NCBI GenBank assembly: GCA_050186055.1
Contig: JBFWYV010000001.1
Location: 1-51,795, forward strand
Length of the DNA: 51,795 bases
Origin: CAMDPA01 sp050186055
GTDB taxonomy: Bacteria; Pseudomonadota; Alphaproteobacteria; Rhizobiales; Hyphomicrobiaceae
Direction of reading: 5' to 3'
In this document: one piece after another, positions 41,902-49,700 of the stretch
Numbering within the stretch: the stretch's first letter is position 1
Layout: every line of letters begins with the position of its first letter
Program-made: the position numbers and the translations under genes
The notes under the pieces: model-generated
Databases searched by the model: none
Seen by the model: only the letters and a program-made list of their open reading frames with translations
Told to the model about the DNA's origin: nothing

Positions 41902-43275
41902 TCACTCGGGCATCCTCGTTTTCCAGGATTGCAGCCCGGTTTCATCGAATGAAATACGCTGGCAGCGATAGCCTGCACCCTCCATCGCGGTCTCGAAGTG
42001 GTATCGATGGAAGGGGCGGGTGTAAAACAGAAAGTAGCCGCCGCCGCCGGCACCAAGGAGCTTGCCTCCGATCGCGTGGTTGACGGCAGCGAAATCGTAG
42101 ATCTTGTCGATCTCGCCGTTGCTGATGGCCGAACTGAACTGGCGTTTGACCTGCCAGGCTTCGTCCAGCAAGCAGCCATAGTCGAGAAGACGTCCCCGCA
42201 GCAGCAGCTTTTTCATCTCCCGCGTGATGTCCTTCTGGCGCTCCGCGAGCTGCTTGATGTCGCGGCTCTCGGCCATGCTCTGCCTCTGATCGCGATGCAC
42301 CGCGCCCGAATCGTGCAGCTTGCCGGTGAACACCAGGACCAGGCTTTCCTCGAGTTCGCGCAGGGTTCGTGTTTCGAGCCTCAGTGGTACAACCTCGTTG
42401 TGGTCGGAGGTGAACTCCATGAAGTTGAAGCCGCCGAACACCGTCGCATACTGATCCTGCCAGCCTCCGGGGATGTTGAGCAGCAGCCGCTCCGATTGAA
42501 AGGCCATCTCCGCGATTTCGTGCCGGTCCCAGCGGTCGGCGCGGAACTCGTTGAAGCAGCCGATGACGGCCGACGTCACCGCCGCCGAGCCGCCGAGCCC
42601 CGAGCCGACAGGGAAGTCTGCGGCGACCTCGAGATCGAAGCCAAATCCGGGATCGATCAGGCGCACGACGGCCTTGAGCAGGTCGAGCCGGCCGTCAAAC
42701 GCCAGATCCTGCACGGAGGCGGCATTGACCGCATCGCGGAAGTCGTGCGAATAGATCCTCACGCCCTTGTTCGGCCGGCGCCTGAGACTGGCGTGGGCGA
42801 AGAGCTGCACGGTCGTGTTGATCACGACTCCGCCGTTCTCGTCGAAATAGTGGGTGAGATCGGTGCCTCCGCCGCCGAAGCTGATTCGGGCCGGCGACCG
42901 CGAGCGGCTGTAGACCTCGCGCTCTTCCTCGAGCTGAAACCGCTCGCGGGTGTAGACGTCGGCGAGCCGCCCGGCGCTGTCGAGCACTGGCACCGAGTGG
43001 ATCCGGTGGTCGAGAAGCTTGAGGATGTTCTCGCGCGGCGTGCCGACTTTCGCAGATACGAAGCGGCGGTTCATGCAATGCGACACCGGCAGCTTGATAT
43101 CGCGCGTCTTGAGCAGAAATCGCCGTATGTCGCCGTCCGTCACACTTCCGGTGATGCACTGGTCAAGGTCGCAGGCGAACAGGATTCTCAGCTTGTTCGC
43201 ATTGAGCCGGTGCAACGCCTCCTCGATCGGCTGGCTCTCACCCACCGTCCACGACTCGCGCTCAGCCGCCGACAT
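41902..43275 (-). CDS. CBS-domain pair fused to a GHMP sugar kinase (HddA-like)
   Basis: This 457-residue fusion has two CBS repeats in residues about 10-115, marked by GSVTDGDIRRFLL and HRIHSVPVLDSAGRL. Residues about 122-455 form a GHMP kinase: SRSPARISFGGGGTDLTHYF, the ATP loop FPVGSGLGGSAAVTSAV, and the C-terminal IGGKLLGAGGGGYFLFY. The kinase half resembles heptose-7-phosphate kinase HddA and fucokinase-type enzymes. CBS pairs often bind adenine nucleotides and could regulate activity; in Campylobacter PtmE a CBS pair is fused to a sugar nucleotidyltransferase. This gene is the first of the leftward glycan block. It may serve the nonulosonate-like branch or supply the missing HddA step. 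Confidence 0.85.
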   Translation of the reverse strand: MSAAERESWTVGESQPIEEALHRLNANKLRILFACDLDQCITGSVTDGDIRRFLLKTRDIKLPVSHCMNRRFVSAKVGTPRENILKLLDHRIHSVPVLDSAGRLADVYTRERFQLEEEREVYSRSRSPARISFGGGGTDLTHYFDENGGVVINTTVQLFAHASLRRRPNKGVRIYSHDFRDAVNAASVQDLAFDGRLDLLKAVVRLIDPGFGFDLEVAADFPVGSGLGGSAAVTSAVIGCFNEFRADRWDRHEIAEMAFQSERLLLNIPGGWQDQYATVFGGFNFMEFTSDHNEVVPLRLETRTLRELEESLVLVFTGKLHDSGAVHRDQRQSMAESRDIKQLAERQKDITREMKKLLLRGRLLDYGCLLDEAWQVKRQFSSAISNGEIDKIYDFAAVNHAIGGKLLGAGGGGYFLFYTRPFHRYHFETAMEGAGYRCQRISFDETGLQSWKTRMPE

Positions 43276-43362
43276 CGCTGCTGCCCTTCCGACCCGTCAA
43301 AGGTATATTGCCTCACGGCGTTTCTAGTCGCGCCGACACCACACGAACAAGCCGCAACCGGG

Positions 43363-43403
43363 CAAAATACCCAACAATGCGGGCAATATGCGGCCAAAAT
43401 ACC
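43363..43403. promoter_or_regulatory. Direct repeats upstream of the glycan block
   Basis: CAAAATACC occurs at 43363-43371 and 43395-43403, 32 bp apart (about three helical turns), within the 147-bp gap before the first glycan gene. The spacing fits a protein bound on one DNA face. The regulator is unknown. Confidence 0.35.
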
Positions 43404-43422
43404 AAGCCGTGGCGGCCCCGCT

Positions 43423-44064
43423 TCAGCCGCCGCGACGGCGTAGCGTGACGTACAGCGCCCCCTCCCCGCCATGGCGGGCATGCGCTGCCGCGTAACTGAT
43501 CACCAGTCCGCGCAGTTGCGGCGACCCAAGCCAGCGCGGGACATTGCGGCGCAACACCCCGCGATCGCGACCGAAATTGTCTCCGTCACGCGTGCTTCTG
43601 CCCTGCGGCGCACCTTTCCCGGTTATGATCAGCACGGTCTTCAGGCCATCCGCCGCGGCGCGGTGAAGAAATTGCGATAGCGCGCCGTGTGCTTCGTCCT
43701 GGGTCATGCCATGAAGGTCCAACCGCGCTTCGATCTCGATGCCGCCGCGTGCGATGCGCCGCGCCTTGCGCCGCTCCAGCACGACCATCTGCGGCTCATC
43801 TTGAACCTCGCGCGCAGCCCGCTTGCCCTCAGGCCGCGAAGGCTTGGCTGGAGGAGCCGGCCGCGCCTCCACGGGGTCGGGTGTCCTCGTCCTCTGCGGG
43901 CGCGCCGCTGCGTCGCCGCCGCTCGTGGCATCGTTTCGCATATCGACGGGCGCAACCCTCGTCTTGCTCACGGTCCGGCGCACGTCGCGCGTGACATGAC
44001 GCCAAAGTGCGGCGTCCTCCTCGCTGAGGCCGCGTGGCCGACGCCGGTCGCCGCCCCCTGCCAT
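43423..44064 (-). CDS. Smr-domain (MutS2-like) DNA/RNA nuclease family protein
   Basis: This protein of about 213 residues has a disordered basic N-terminal half and a C-terminal Smr domain (about 125-213). The domain shows EARLDLHGMTQDEAHGAL and VLIITGKGAPQGR, the two Smr motifs. Smr proteins cut or bind nucleic acids, often at junctions or on stalled ribosomes. The ATG at 44064 shares its A with the mltA stop codon (TGATG), showing coupling; an upstream start at 44085 is less likely. The mltA-smr-timA order is common in Hyphomicrobiales. Confidence 0.88.
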   Translation of the reverse strand: MAGGGDRRRPRGLSEEDAALWRHVTRDVRRTVSKTRVAPVDMRNDATSGGDAAARPQRTRTPDPVEARPAPPAKPSRPEGKRAAREVQDEPQMVVLERRKARRIARGGIEIEARLDLHGMTQDEAHGALSQFLHRAAADGLKTVLIITGKGAPQGRSTRDGDNFGRDRGVLRRNVPRWLGSPQLRGLVISYAAAHARHGGEGALYVTLRRRGG

Positions 44065-45203
44065 CAGTCCGCCTGTCTGCTGCACGGTCGTTCGACCGGT
44101 TTCAGCACGTAGAACGAGCCCTTGTGCTTGGTGATGCCAGCCTTCGCACCGGCGCCATCGCCGGAACCGAAGTAGATATCGCCGCGTTCCGGTCCGGCGA
44201 TCGCCGAACCGACATCCTGCGCAATCATCAATCGTCTGAAGGCCCGGCCGTTGCCCGCATGCGTCAGCGTCGGCGCATCGACGAACACCGGCATCCCCAG
44301 CGTATGTGTCGAGCCGTCGACGGCCAGGCTGCGCCCCGGCGTCAGCGGGATATCGAGCGCCCCGTGCGGACTGTCCGCCTCGCGACCGGTGAGGGCCCGG
44401 AAGAACACGAAGGATTCGTTGTGCTGCATGACTTTGCGGCCGCGCTCTCGATCGGCCCGCAGATAGGCCCCGAGCGATTGCAGGGACATTGCCGCAAGGG
44501 TCATCGCGCCCTGCTCGATCAGGCGGCGGCCGACAGACCGGTAGGGATGCCCGTTCTTGCCGTCGTAGGTGATGCGCAGCCTCGACCCGTCGGTGAGCCG
44601 CACGAGCCCGGATCCCTGAACCTGCACGAAAAACGCATCGACCGGATCCGCCAGCCAGATCAGCTCCAGCCCTTGGCCGGCAAGCGCTCCAGCCTCGATC
44701 TCACGCCGGGTGAAATAGGGAACGAGGCCGTCGGCAGTGCGACGCTTATGCGTGGCGCCGATGCCGGGCGCAGCCCGCAGCACGTCGTCGGTCACCGCCT
44801 CCAGATCGGGAGGCCGCCGATACAGCGGCACGTTGAACTGGTCGGTCCGTTCGCGCGCCCCGACCAGTACCGGTTCGAAATACCCTGTCAACAGCCCCTG
44901 CCGGTCCGGCTGGCTGAGGCGGTACGGCCGGAAATAATGCTCGAAGAATCCGCGCGCCTCGTCTGTGCCGACGCGCCGCCCGGACCGCACACGCGCCTGC
45001 GCCGCCGCGCAGGCACGCAGAAGTGCCATATCGCTCGACCACGAGGCTCCTGCCCCCTGCGATCTCGCCCGCTGCTCGACGGCAGCGCATGATTTCAGAA
45101 ACGCCCGGAACGCCGCCGCGTGATTGTCCACATCCCAGCCGGGGACATCGGAGTAGCAGGCTGCATGGTAGCGCAGCTCCTGTCCCTCCGCCGGGCGGTG
45201 CAT
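44064..45203 (-). CDS. mltA: Membrane-bound lytic murein transglycosylase A
   Basis: This peptidoglycan-cleaving enzyme of 379 residues forms 1,6-anhydro-muropeptides. The double-psi beta-barrel carries LLTGYFEPVLVGA, PYFTRREIEAG, FFVQVQGSGLVRLTDG and IAQDVGSAIAGPERGDIYFG; the last includes the catalytic Asp. The GAGAKAG and 3D-type tail is present. No signal peptide is visible at the ATG at 45203, although homologues are exported. The frame stays open a little upstream but without a good start or lipobox. It lies 5 bp after timA. Confidence 0.92.
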   Translation of the reverse strand: MHRPAEGQELRYHAACYSDVPGWDVDNHAAAFRAFLKSCAAVEQRARSQGAGASWSSDMALLRACAAAQARVRSGRRVGTDEARGFFEHYFRPYRLSQPDRQGLLTGYFEPVLVGARERTDQFNVPLYRRPPDLEAVTDDVLRAAPGIGATHKRRTADGLVPYFTRREIEAGALAGQGLELIWLADPVDAFFVQVQGSGLVRLTDGSRLRITYDGKNGHPYRSVGRRLIEQGAMTLAAMSLQSLGAYLRADRERGRKVMQHNESFVFFRALTGREADSPHGALDIPLTPGRSLAVDGSTHTLGMPVFVDAPTLTHAGNGRAFRRLMIAQDVGSAIAGPERGDIYFGSGDGAGAKAGITKHKGSFYVLKPVERPCSRQAD

Positions 45204-45208
45204 TGCAT

Positions 45209-45940
45209 TCAGCCCGCCGACTGCGTCGCAACCAGCCGCCAGTTGGGATTTCTCGTGGAGACGTCGCGCGCAAAGCTCCAGATATCGGTGACGTCGGCAA
45301 TCTTCTGCGGATCGCCAGCGATCACCTCTCCATTGCTGTCGCGTGTGGCCGAAATGAGCTGGCTATCGAACTTCACGGTCACGACGGCCTGTCCGTTCTT
45401 GAGCTCGGCCTCCACGATATCCGCTTTGCTGATGCCGACGAAGCTCTGGTCGATGACCTCGCCGCGCTTCTCGCGCTCGGCGATCGCCGCCGAAAAGCCT
45501 TCCATCACGTCGCGGCTGAGCAAGTCCTTCAGCATCTTCCGATTGCCCTCCGCGAAAGCGGTGACGATCATCTCGTAGGCCTGCTTGGCGCCGGTCAGGA
45601 AGTGCTCCGGATCGAACGAGCGGTCGGCGCGTAGAATGGCAAGCAGCCCGTTTTCGATCGCTGGATCGGTTGCGAAGGTCTTCACGCGGGCTTCGGCGTC
45701 GGCCAGTGTGGTTTGGTTGTTGCCGCCCTGCGAACTGGCGGCATCCTCCCGCTCGCGGCGCGGCAGCGCTACCACTTTGCCTTGCGCCGCGGCGGCACGC
45801 TCACGCTCTGCGCGCGCCCGGACCTGCCGGTCGATCCGCGCCTCATCGTCTTGCGTACGCCGGCCCAGGACGCTCCTGAGCTTCCAGATCGCGATCAGCG
45901 CCACAACGATGGAGATCAGAGTAATCAGATTACCGTCCAT
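45209..45940 (-). CDS. timA: TimA, alphaproteobacterial Tim44-domain protein
   Basis: This protein of 243 residues is the bacterial relative of mitochondrial Tim44. An N-terminal membrane helix (LITLISIVVALIAIWKL) is followed by a charged linker and the Tim44-like domain (about 95-240) with FLTGAKQAYEMIVTAFAEG, LSRDVMEGFSAAIAERE and DIWSFARDVSTRNPNW. It is thought to act at the inner membrane in protein or envelope homeostasis; the bacterial role is not settled. It lies just before mltA and is divergent from fxsA and secB, a conserved alphaproteobacterial arrangement. Confidence 0.9.
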   Translation of the reverse strand: MDGNLITLISIVVALIAIWKLRSVLGRRTQDDEARIDRQVRARAERERAAAAQGKVVALPRREREDAASSQGGNNQTTLADAEARVKTFATDPAIENGLLAILRADRSFDPEHFLTGAKQAYEMIVTAFAEGNRKMLKDLLSRDVMEGFSAAIAEREKRGEVIDQSFVGISKADIVEAELKNGQAVVTVKFDSQLISATRDSNGEVIAGDPQKIADVTDIWSFARDVSTRNPNWRLVATQSAG

Positions 45941-46311
45941 GGAGGTGCTTTCTCGAAAGGGAACTGTCGTCTACCCATATGTGGTCTACGCTGAACCGGC
46001 GCCAGAGGTAGGTCGGGCGTGCACGGCTCCTGATGCCTAATTCTGCGCACGATTTGTGCGCACGATGCCGAAAGCTTCGGCCCGTGCCCGCCGCTCGTGC
46101 TATACAGGGCGCGGCGGGGCCGGCACCGGAGTGGAGCCACGGAGACCGTCTTCCCGCGCAATCGAGCTCCTGGTCGCCAATGCCCCCGGGTTCAATGGCA
46201 ATCTAGGCGGTTTGGGCGGCTTTCGCCAACAAATTTGACCGGCTCCTTGAAGCGTTCTTCCTGAGCAGTTGATCTCGGTTGCGGACGCAACGACATCGTC
46301 TCGGATACCTG
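45941..46311. other. Divergent intergenic region timA-fxsA (371 bp)
   Basis: No convincing gene is seen; short frames here have no family features. It should hold promoters for both timA (leftward) and fxsA (rightward). A TGCTATACA stretch near 46098-46106 looks like an extended -10, but no good -35 accompanies it. A short perfect palindrome lies inside at 46044-46062. Confidence 0.5.
46044..46062. repeat. Inverted repeat in the timA-fxsA intergenic region
   Basis: TGCGCAC and GTGCGCA flank GATTT, a perfect 7-bp arm on each side. It may be an operator or a small hairpin. It lies between two divergent genes, which favours a regulatory role. Confidence 0.4.
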
Positions 46312-46872
46312 ATGCGGATCGCTATCATCCTCTTCGTGCTGGCGCTGCCCTTCGTGGAACTGGCCCTGCTGATCAAGGTCGGCCAGTTGATCGGCTTCTG
46401 GTGGACGATGTTGATCATTCTGGGAACAGCCGTTGGCGGCGGCCTGATCGTGCACGAGCAGGGGTTCAGCACCCTGCGCCGCGCACAGGCGGCCGTCAGC
46501 GAAGGGCGTCTGCCGGTCGAGCCGGTGATCGACGGTGTATTCCTTATGTTTGCGGGCGGACTTCTGGTCGCGCCGGGTTTGATCACCGACACCGTGGGGG
46601 CGCTGCTCCTCATCCCACCTTTGCGTCGCAGGATCGCGCGCTGGCTGTTTCATCAATTGCTGCACAACGCGGAGGTTCACGTTCGGACCTCGACGTATGA
46701 CGGGCGCGGACCCGACGGTGGTGACCCTCGTCATGCACGGCGGCCCGACGGCCGCCGTGGCGAAGGGGATGGCGGGGGGATTGTCATCGATGGCGAATGG
46801 GAGCGCGTCGACGATCCCAAACCGGGAAGCCGGAAGCCGGGTCCCGGCGGCAAGCAGAACCGGCTGCGGTAG
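46312..46872 (+). CDS. fxsA: FxsA family membrane protein
   Basis: This protein has about 186 residues from the ATG at 46312. FxsA-type features are RIAIILFVLALPFVELALLI, then WWTMLIILGTAVGGGLIVHEQG, PVIDGVFLMFAGGLLVAPGLITD and LLIPPLRRRIARWL, giving four hydrophobic segments. A polar Gly/Asp/Arg-rich tail of about 55 residues follows. In E. coli FxsA affects phage T7 exclusion by F-plasmid PifA; its normal role is unknown. It lies 145 bp before secB. A start at 46279 would add 11 non-hydrophobic residues. Confidence 0.88.
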   Translation: MRIAIILFVLALPFVELALLIKVGQLIGFWWTMLIILGTAVGGGLIVHEQGFSTLRRAQAAVSEGRLPVEPVIDGVFLMFAGGLLVAPGLITDTVGALLLIPPLRRRIARWLFHQLLHNAEVHVRTSTYDGRGPDGGDPRHARRPDGRRGEGDGGGIVIDGEWERVDDPKPGSRKPGPGGKQNRLR

Positions 46873-47017
46873 GACCAGCGCGCGCGACGCCGCCCGTTCG
46901 GAGGCTATCGGCCGCGCTTGAGCCGATTGCTCAAATCCCGATAACCATGATAGCCACCGCAGGGAGCAACGGCGTGTATTTGGCCCGCCAAGACCAGGAG
47001 CGAGGAAACCTCTACCG

Positions 47018-47512
47018 ATGAACGACTCCTCAAACGGTGCCCAGCCGGGCAATGCCGCCGATTCCGAGCAGCAGGGCGTCCAGATCCGCATCGCCGCTCA
47101 GTACGTGAAGGACCTGTCGTTCGAGAATCCCAATATTGAGCGACTGCTGTCCGGTCCCGGCGACAATCCCAACCTCAATGTCGAGGTCAACGTCAATTCC
47201 AGGCCGATGGCCGAGAATCTCTACGAAAGCGCCATCCACTTCACGGCCCAGGCCGTCAGCACGCAGGGCGTGATCTACGATTTCGAGGTCGTCTACGCCG
47301 GCCTCTTCCATCTCGAAAATCTGCCGCAGGAAGCGCTTGAGCCGTTCATGCTGGTCAACGCGCCGACGCTTCTCTTCCCGTTCCTGCGACGGCTGGTCGC
47401 GGACGTGACCCGCGAAGGCGGCTTCCCGCCGCTGCTGCTCGATCCGATCGACTTTGCGCAGCTCTACCTGCAGCGCCAGCAGCAGGCTCAAGCCGGTAAC
47501 GACAATGGCTGA
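47018..47512 (+). CDS. secB: Protein-export chaperone SecB
   Basis: This tetrameric cytosolic chaperone of 164 residues keeps precursor proteins unfolded and delivers them to SecA. It has VQIRIAAQYVKDLSFENPN, LNVEVNVNSRPM, VYAGLFHLENLPQEALEPF and the strongly conserved LVNAPTLLFPFLRRLVADVTREGGFPPLLLDPIDF region (quoted here by start and end; about residues 108-142). A GAGGAAA site precedes the ATG. The order fxsA-secB-dnaQ is typical of the group. Confidence 0.96.
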   Translation: MNDSSNGAQPGNAADSEQQGVQIRIAAQYVKDLSFENPNIERLLSGPGDNPNLNVEVNVNSRPMAENLYESAIHFTAQAVSTQGVIYDFEVVYAGLFHLENLPQEALEPFMLVNAPTLLFPFLRRLVADVTREGGFPPLLLDPIDFAQLYLQRQQQAQAGNDNG

Positions 47513-47532
47513 GTTGGACGGGCTAAAGCAAC

Positions 47533-47585
47533 GGACTTGAAATTCACCTCAGTTCGAGGCTAGGCGGGGAGTGAATTTCAAGTCC
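47533..47585. repeat. Perfect 15-bp inverted repeat between convergent secB and dnaQ
   Basis: GGACTTGAAATTCAC at 47533-47547 pairs perfectly with GTGAATTTCAAGTCC at 47571-47585, across a 23-base loop. It sits between convergent genes, where a bidirectional terminator would be expected. The arms are AT-rich, unlike common GC-rich terminators, so it could also be a small mobile-repeat remnant. Confidence 0.7.
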
Positions 47586-47638
47586 AAAGTTGTTTTAGAG
47601 TCGTCTCTCCAGACGTCCCGGGCGGTCACCGCGGCCGG

Positions 47639-48373
47639 CTATTGAACCGCCTTGGCCTGTTCGTCCTGCTCCGCAGGCAGATACTTCCACCAGAGCGCGT
47701 TTTCGCCGAGCGTCGCGACGAACTGGCGATGCGCCTCGATATCCGCATCAGTAAGGCGCGGTGCCAACGGGCGCGGACGTGTACGCGGCGTTGCTGCACG
47801 AATGAGCTCGCCGTCACCCTGTTCCGCGGTCTTCGCCAGTCCAAGGACGGCCTGCCGCTCGCCCAGCAACTCGACGTAGACGTCGGCCAGCAGGCTCGCG
47901 TCCATCAGCGCGCCGTGCTTCACGCGCTTCGAATTGTCGATGCCATATCGTTTGCACAGGGCATCGAGCGTGTTCGGCCCCGCCGGATGCTTGCGGCGAG
48001 CGATCGCCAGGGTGTCCACCACCCGATCGGGCGTGATCGGCGGCTGCCCGATCAGTTCCAGCTCCATGTTGATGAAGCCCATGTCGAAACTGGCATTGTG
48101 AATGACGAGCTGTCCGTCATCTCCAACGAAGTCGATGAAGGCGTTAGCGACCTCGGGAAACGGAGGTTTGTCGGTGAGAAAGGTGTCTGAGATGCCATGG
48201 ATGCGCTCCGCGTCCGGATGAACGGCGCGTCCCTGCGGATTGATGTAGACATGAAACTCGCGCCCGGTCGGAATGCGGTTCAGCAACTCGATACAGCCGA
48301 TTTCAATCAGCCGGTCCCCTTTGCGGGCATCGAGCCCGGTCGTTTCCGTGTCGAGCACGATATCGCGCAGCAT
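47639..48373 (-). CDS. dnaQ: DNA polymerase III epsilon subunit (3'-5' exonuclease)
   Basis: This proofreading exonuclease of the replicase has about 244 residues. Exo I is IVLDTETTGLDARKGDRLIE (Asp8, Glu10), Exo II is LVIHNASFDMGFINME, and Exo III is HGALMDASLLADVYVEL. The C-terminal part should bind the alpha subunit. The start at 48373 was chosen because it gives the classic MLRDIVLDTETTG opening and GGGACATCGG precedes it; a start at 48415 would overlap coaE. It lies downstream of coaE in the same direction. Confidence 0.95.
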   Translation of the reverse strand: MLRDIVLDTETTGLDARKGDRLIEIGCIELLNRIPTGREFHVYINPQGRAVHPDAERIHGISDTFLTDKPPFPEVANAFIDFVGDDGQLVIHNASFDMGFINMELELIGQPPITPDRVVDTLAIARRKHPAGPNTLDALCKRYGIDNSKRVKHGALMDASLLADVYVELLGERQAVLGLAKTAEQGDGELIRAATPRTRPRPLAPRLTDADIEAHRQFVATLGENALWWKYLPAEQDEQAKAVQ

Positions 48374-48405
48374 CCGATGTCCCCCGCCCGCCCCGCAATC
48401 GGGCA

Positions 48406-49020
48406 TCAGGCCCAATAGCGCTGGAAAGCCTGTCCCCTACGTCCCTTCAGCGACTCGATGATAGCATCGACGTCGGCCAGCGTCTGATCGAGAGGCTGGC
48501 CGGTATCCACAACGAAATCAGCGCGAGCGCGCTTGTGCCCATCCGGCAACTGCCGCGCGAGAATGGTGTCCAGCTTGTCTTGCGTCATTCCCGGTCTCTG
48601 CAGCACGCGCTCACGCTGGTGCTCGGCCGGTGCACTGACCACGATCGTCACATCGCAGCGATTGTCGCCGCCCGTCTCGAACAATAGGGGCACTTCCAGC
48701 ACGGCGACCTCGGCCCCCGCCCTGTAGGCCGCGCCGAGACATTCGCGCTCCGCGGCGGTGACGAGCGGATGCACGATGCTCTCGAGCTTCTTGAAGCCCG
48801 AGGGATCTGCGATCAGCAGCGCTGCCAGCTTCTGACGGTCGACCTTGCCTTCGCTCGTTGCCCCGGGAAATGCAGCCTCGATCGGCGCAACCGCGTCGTC
48901 CTCGTAAAGCTCATGCACCAGCGCGTCGGCGTCGCAGACCGGGATGCCCTTTTCGCGGAACCTGGCTGCAACCGTCGACTTTCCCATGCCGACCGAGCCG
49001 GTCAGCCCGATGATGAGCAT
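48406..49020 (-). CDS. coaE: Dephospho-CoA kinase
   Basis: This enzyme of 204 residues performs the last step of coenzyme A synthesis, phosphorylating the 3'-hydroxyl of dephospho-CoA. The P-loop is IIGLTGSVGMGKSTVAARF (residues about 3-21), the substrate region is CDADALVHELY, and VAVLEVPLLFETGGDNRCD follows. It lies 32 bp upstream of dnaQ and downstream of maf. In many relatives aroE sits between maf and coaE; here only 55 bp separate them. Confidence 0.95.
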   Translation of the reverse strand: MLIIGLTGSVGMGKSTVAARFREKGIPVCDADALVHELYEDDAVAPIEAAFPGATSEGKVDRQKLAALLIADPSGFKKLESIVHPLVTAAERECLGAAYRAGAEVAVLEVPLLFETGGDNRCDVTIVVSAPAEHQRERVLQRPGMTQDKLDTILARQLPDGHKRARADFVVDTGQPLDQTLADVDAIIESLKGRRGQAFQRYWA

Positions 49021-49075
49021 ACCTCGTTCCTCGCCTCGCGCCTCTGCCGCGGCAATATACCAGCCGCAGCCGATC

Positions 49076-49696
49076 TTAGAACGCCGCGTGCCCGTGTCGC
49101 CTCAGTTCGGCGAGCAATGGCAGCAGCGGCAAGCCGAGGATGGTGAAGTAGTCCCCTTCGATCCGCTGGAACAGGTTCACTCCGACGCCTTCCAGCTCAT
49201 AGCAGCCGACGCAGTTGAGCACACGGTCGCCGGCTCGCGTCAGATAGCTGTCGATCGCTTCGCCGGGCAGCTTCCTCATCGTCAGTCTTGCCTGATCGCA
49301 GTGCTGCCAGATCGTTTCGCCGCCTGTCGCCAGCACGACGCCGCAATGAAGCTCGTGCGTCGAGCCTGCCAGCATGGTGAGCGCGCTGCGTGCAGCCGCC
49401 ATGTCGTGCGCCTTGGTCAGAATTGTGTTGCCGAACGCCAGCACCTGGTCTGCTCCGATCACCAGGGCATGTGGAAATCGTTGGCTGACGTCCTCCGCTT
49501 TCGCGGCGGCCAATGTGCTCGCGATATCGGCGGGCGTGGCGGCAGGCGCGTCTCTCGCGATGGCATCGCGGACCTCGTCCTCGTCCACGCGCGCCGGCTC
49601 GACGCGCAGCCCGAGCCCTGCCGCTTGCAGCAGCGCCCTGCGCGCTGCGCTTTGCGACGCGAGAATCAGTCCCGCTCCATCATCGGCCTGTGGCAT
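49076..49696 (-). CDS. maf: Maf-like nucleotide pyrophosphatase
   Basis: This Maf/Ham1-superfamily house-cleaning NTP pyrophosphatase has about 206 residues. It carries GLILASQSAARRALLQAAGL, the acidic VIGADQVLAFGNTILTKA, and GCYELEGVGVNLFQRIEGDY, where the catalytic Glu/Asp set lies. It hydrolyses dTTP, UTP or modified nucleotides; the CYELEGVGVNLF sequence places it in the YceF-like group rather than the classic Maf group, by eye. The start at 49696 follows GAGGATAGCGG. It sits just after an Lrp-type regulator gene. Confidence 0.9.
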   Translation of the reverse strand: MPQADDGAGLILASQSAARRALLQAAGLGLRVEPARVDEDEVRDAIARDAPAATPADIASTLAAAKAEDVSQRFPHALVIGADQVLAFGNTILTKAHDMAAARSALTMLAGSTHELHCGVVLATGGETIWQHCDQARLTMRKLPGEAIDSYLTRAGDRVLNCVGCYELEGVGVNLFQRIEGDYFTILGLPLLPLLAELRRHGHAAF

Positions 49697-49700
49697 GCCG

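Noticed and set aside
39687..42083. A 798-codon open frame on the plus strand opposite the NeuB fusion
   Set aside because: It is a high-GC antisense frame with Arg/His/Ala-rich composition and no family motifs, while the minus strand encodes clear NeuB and CMP-synthetase proteins.
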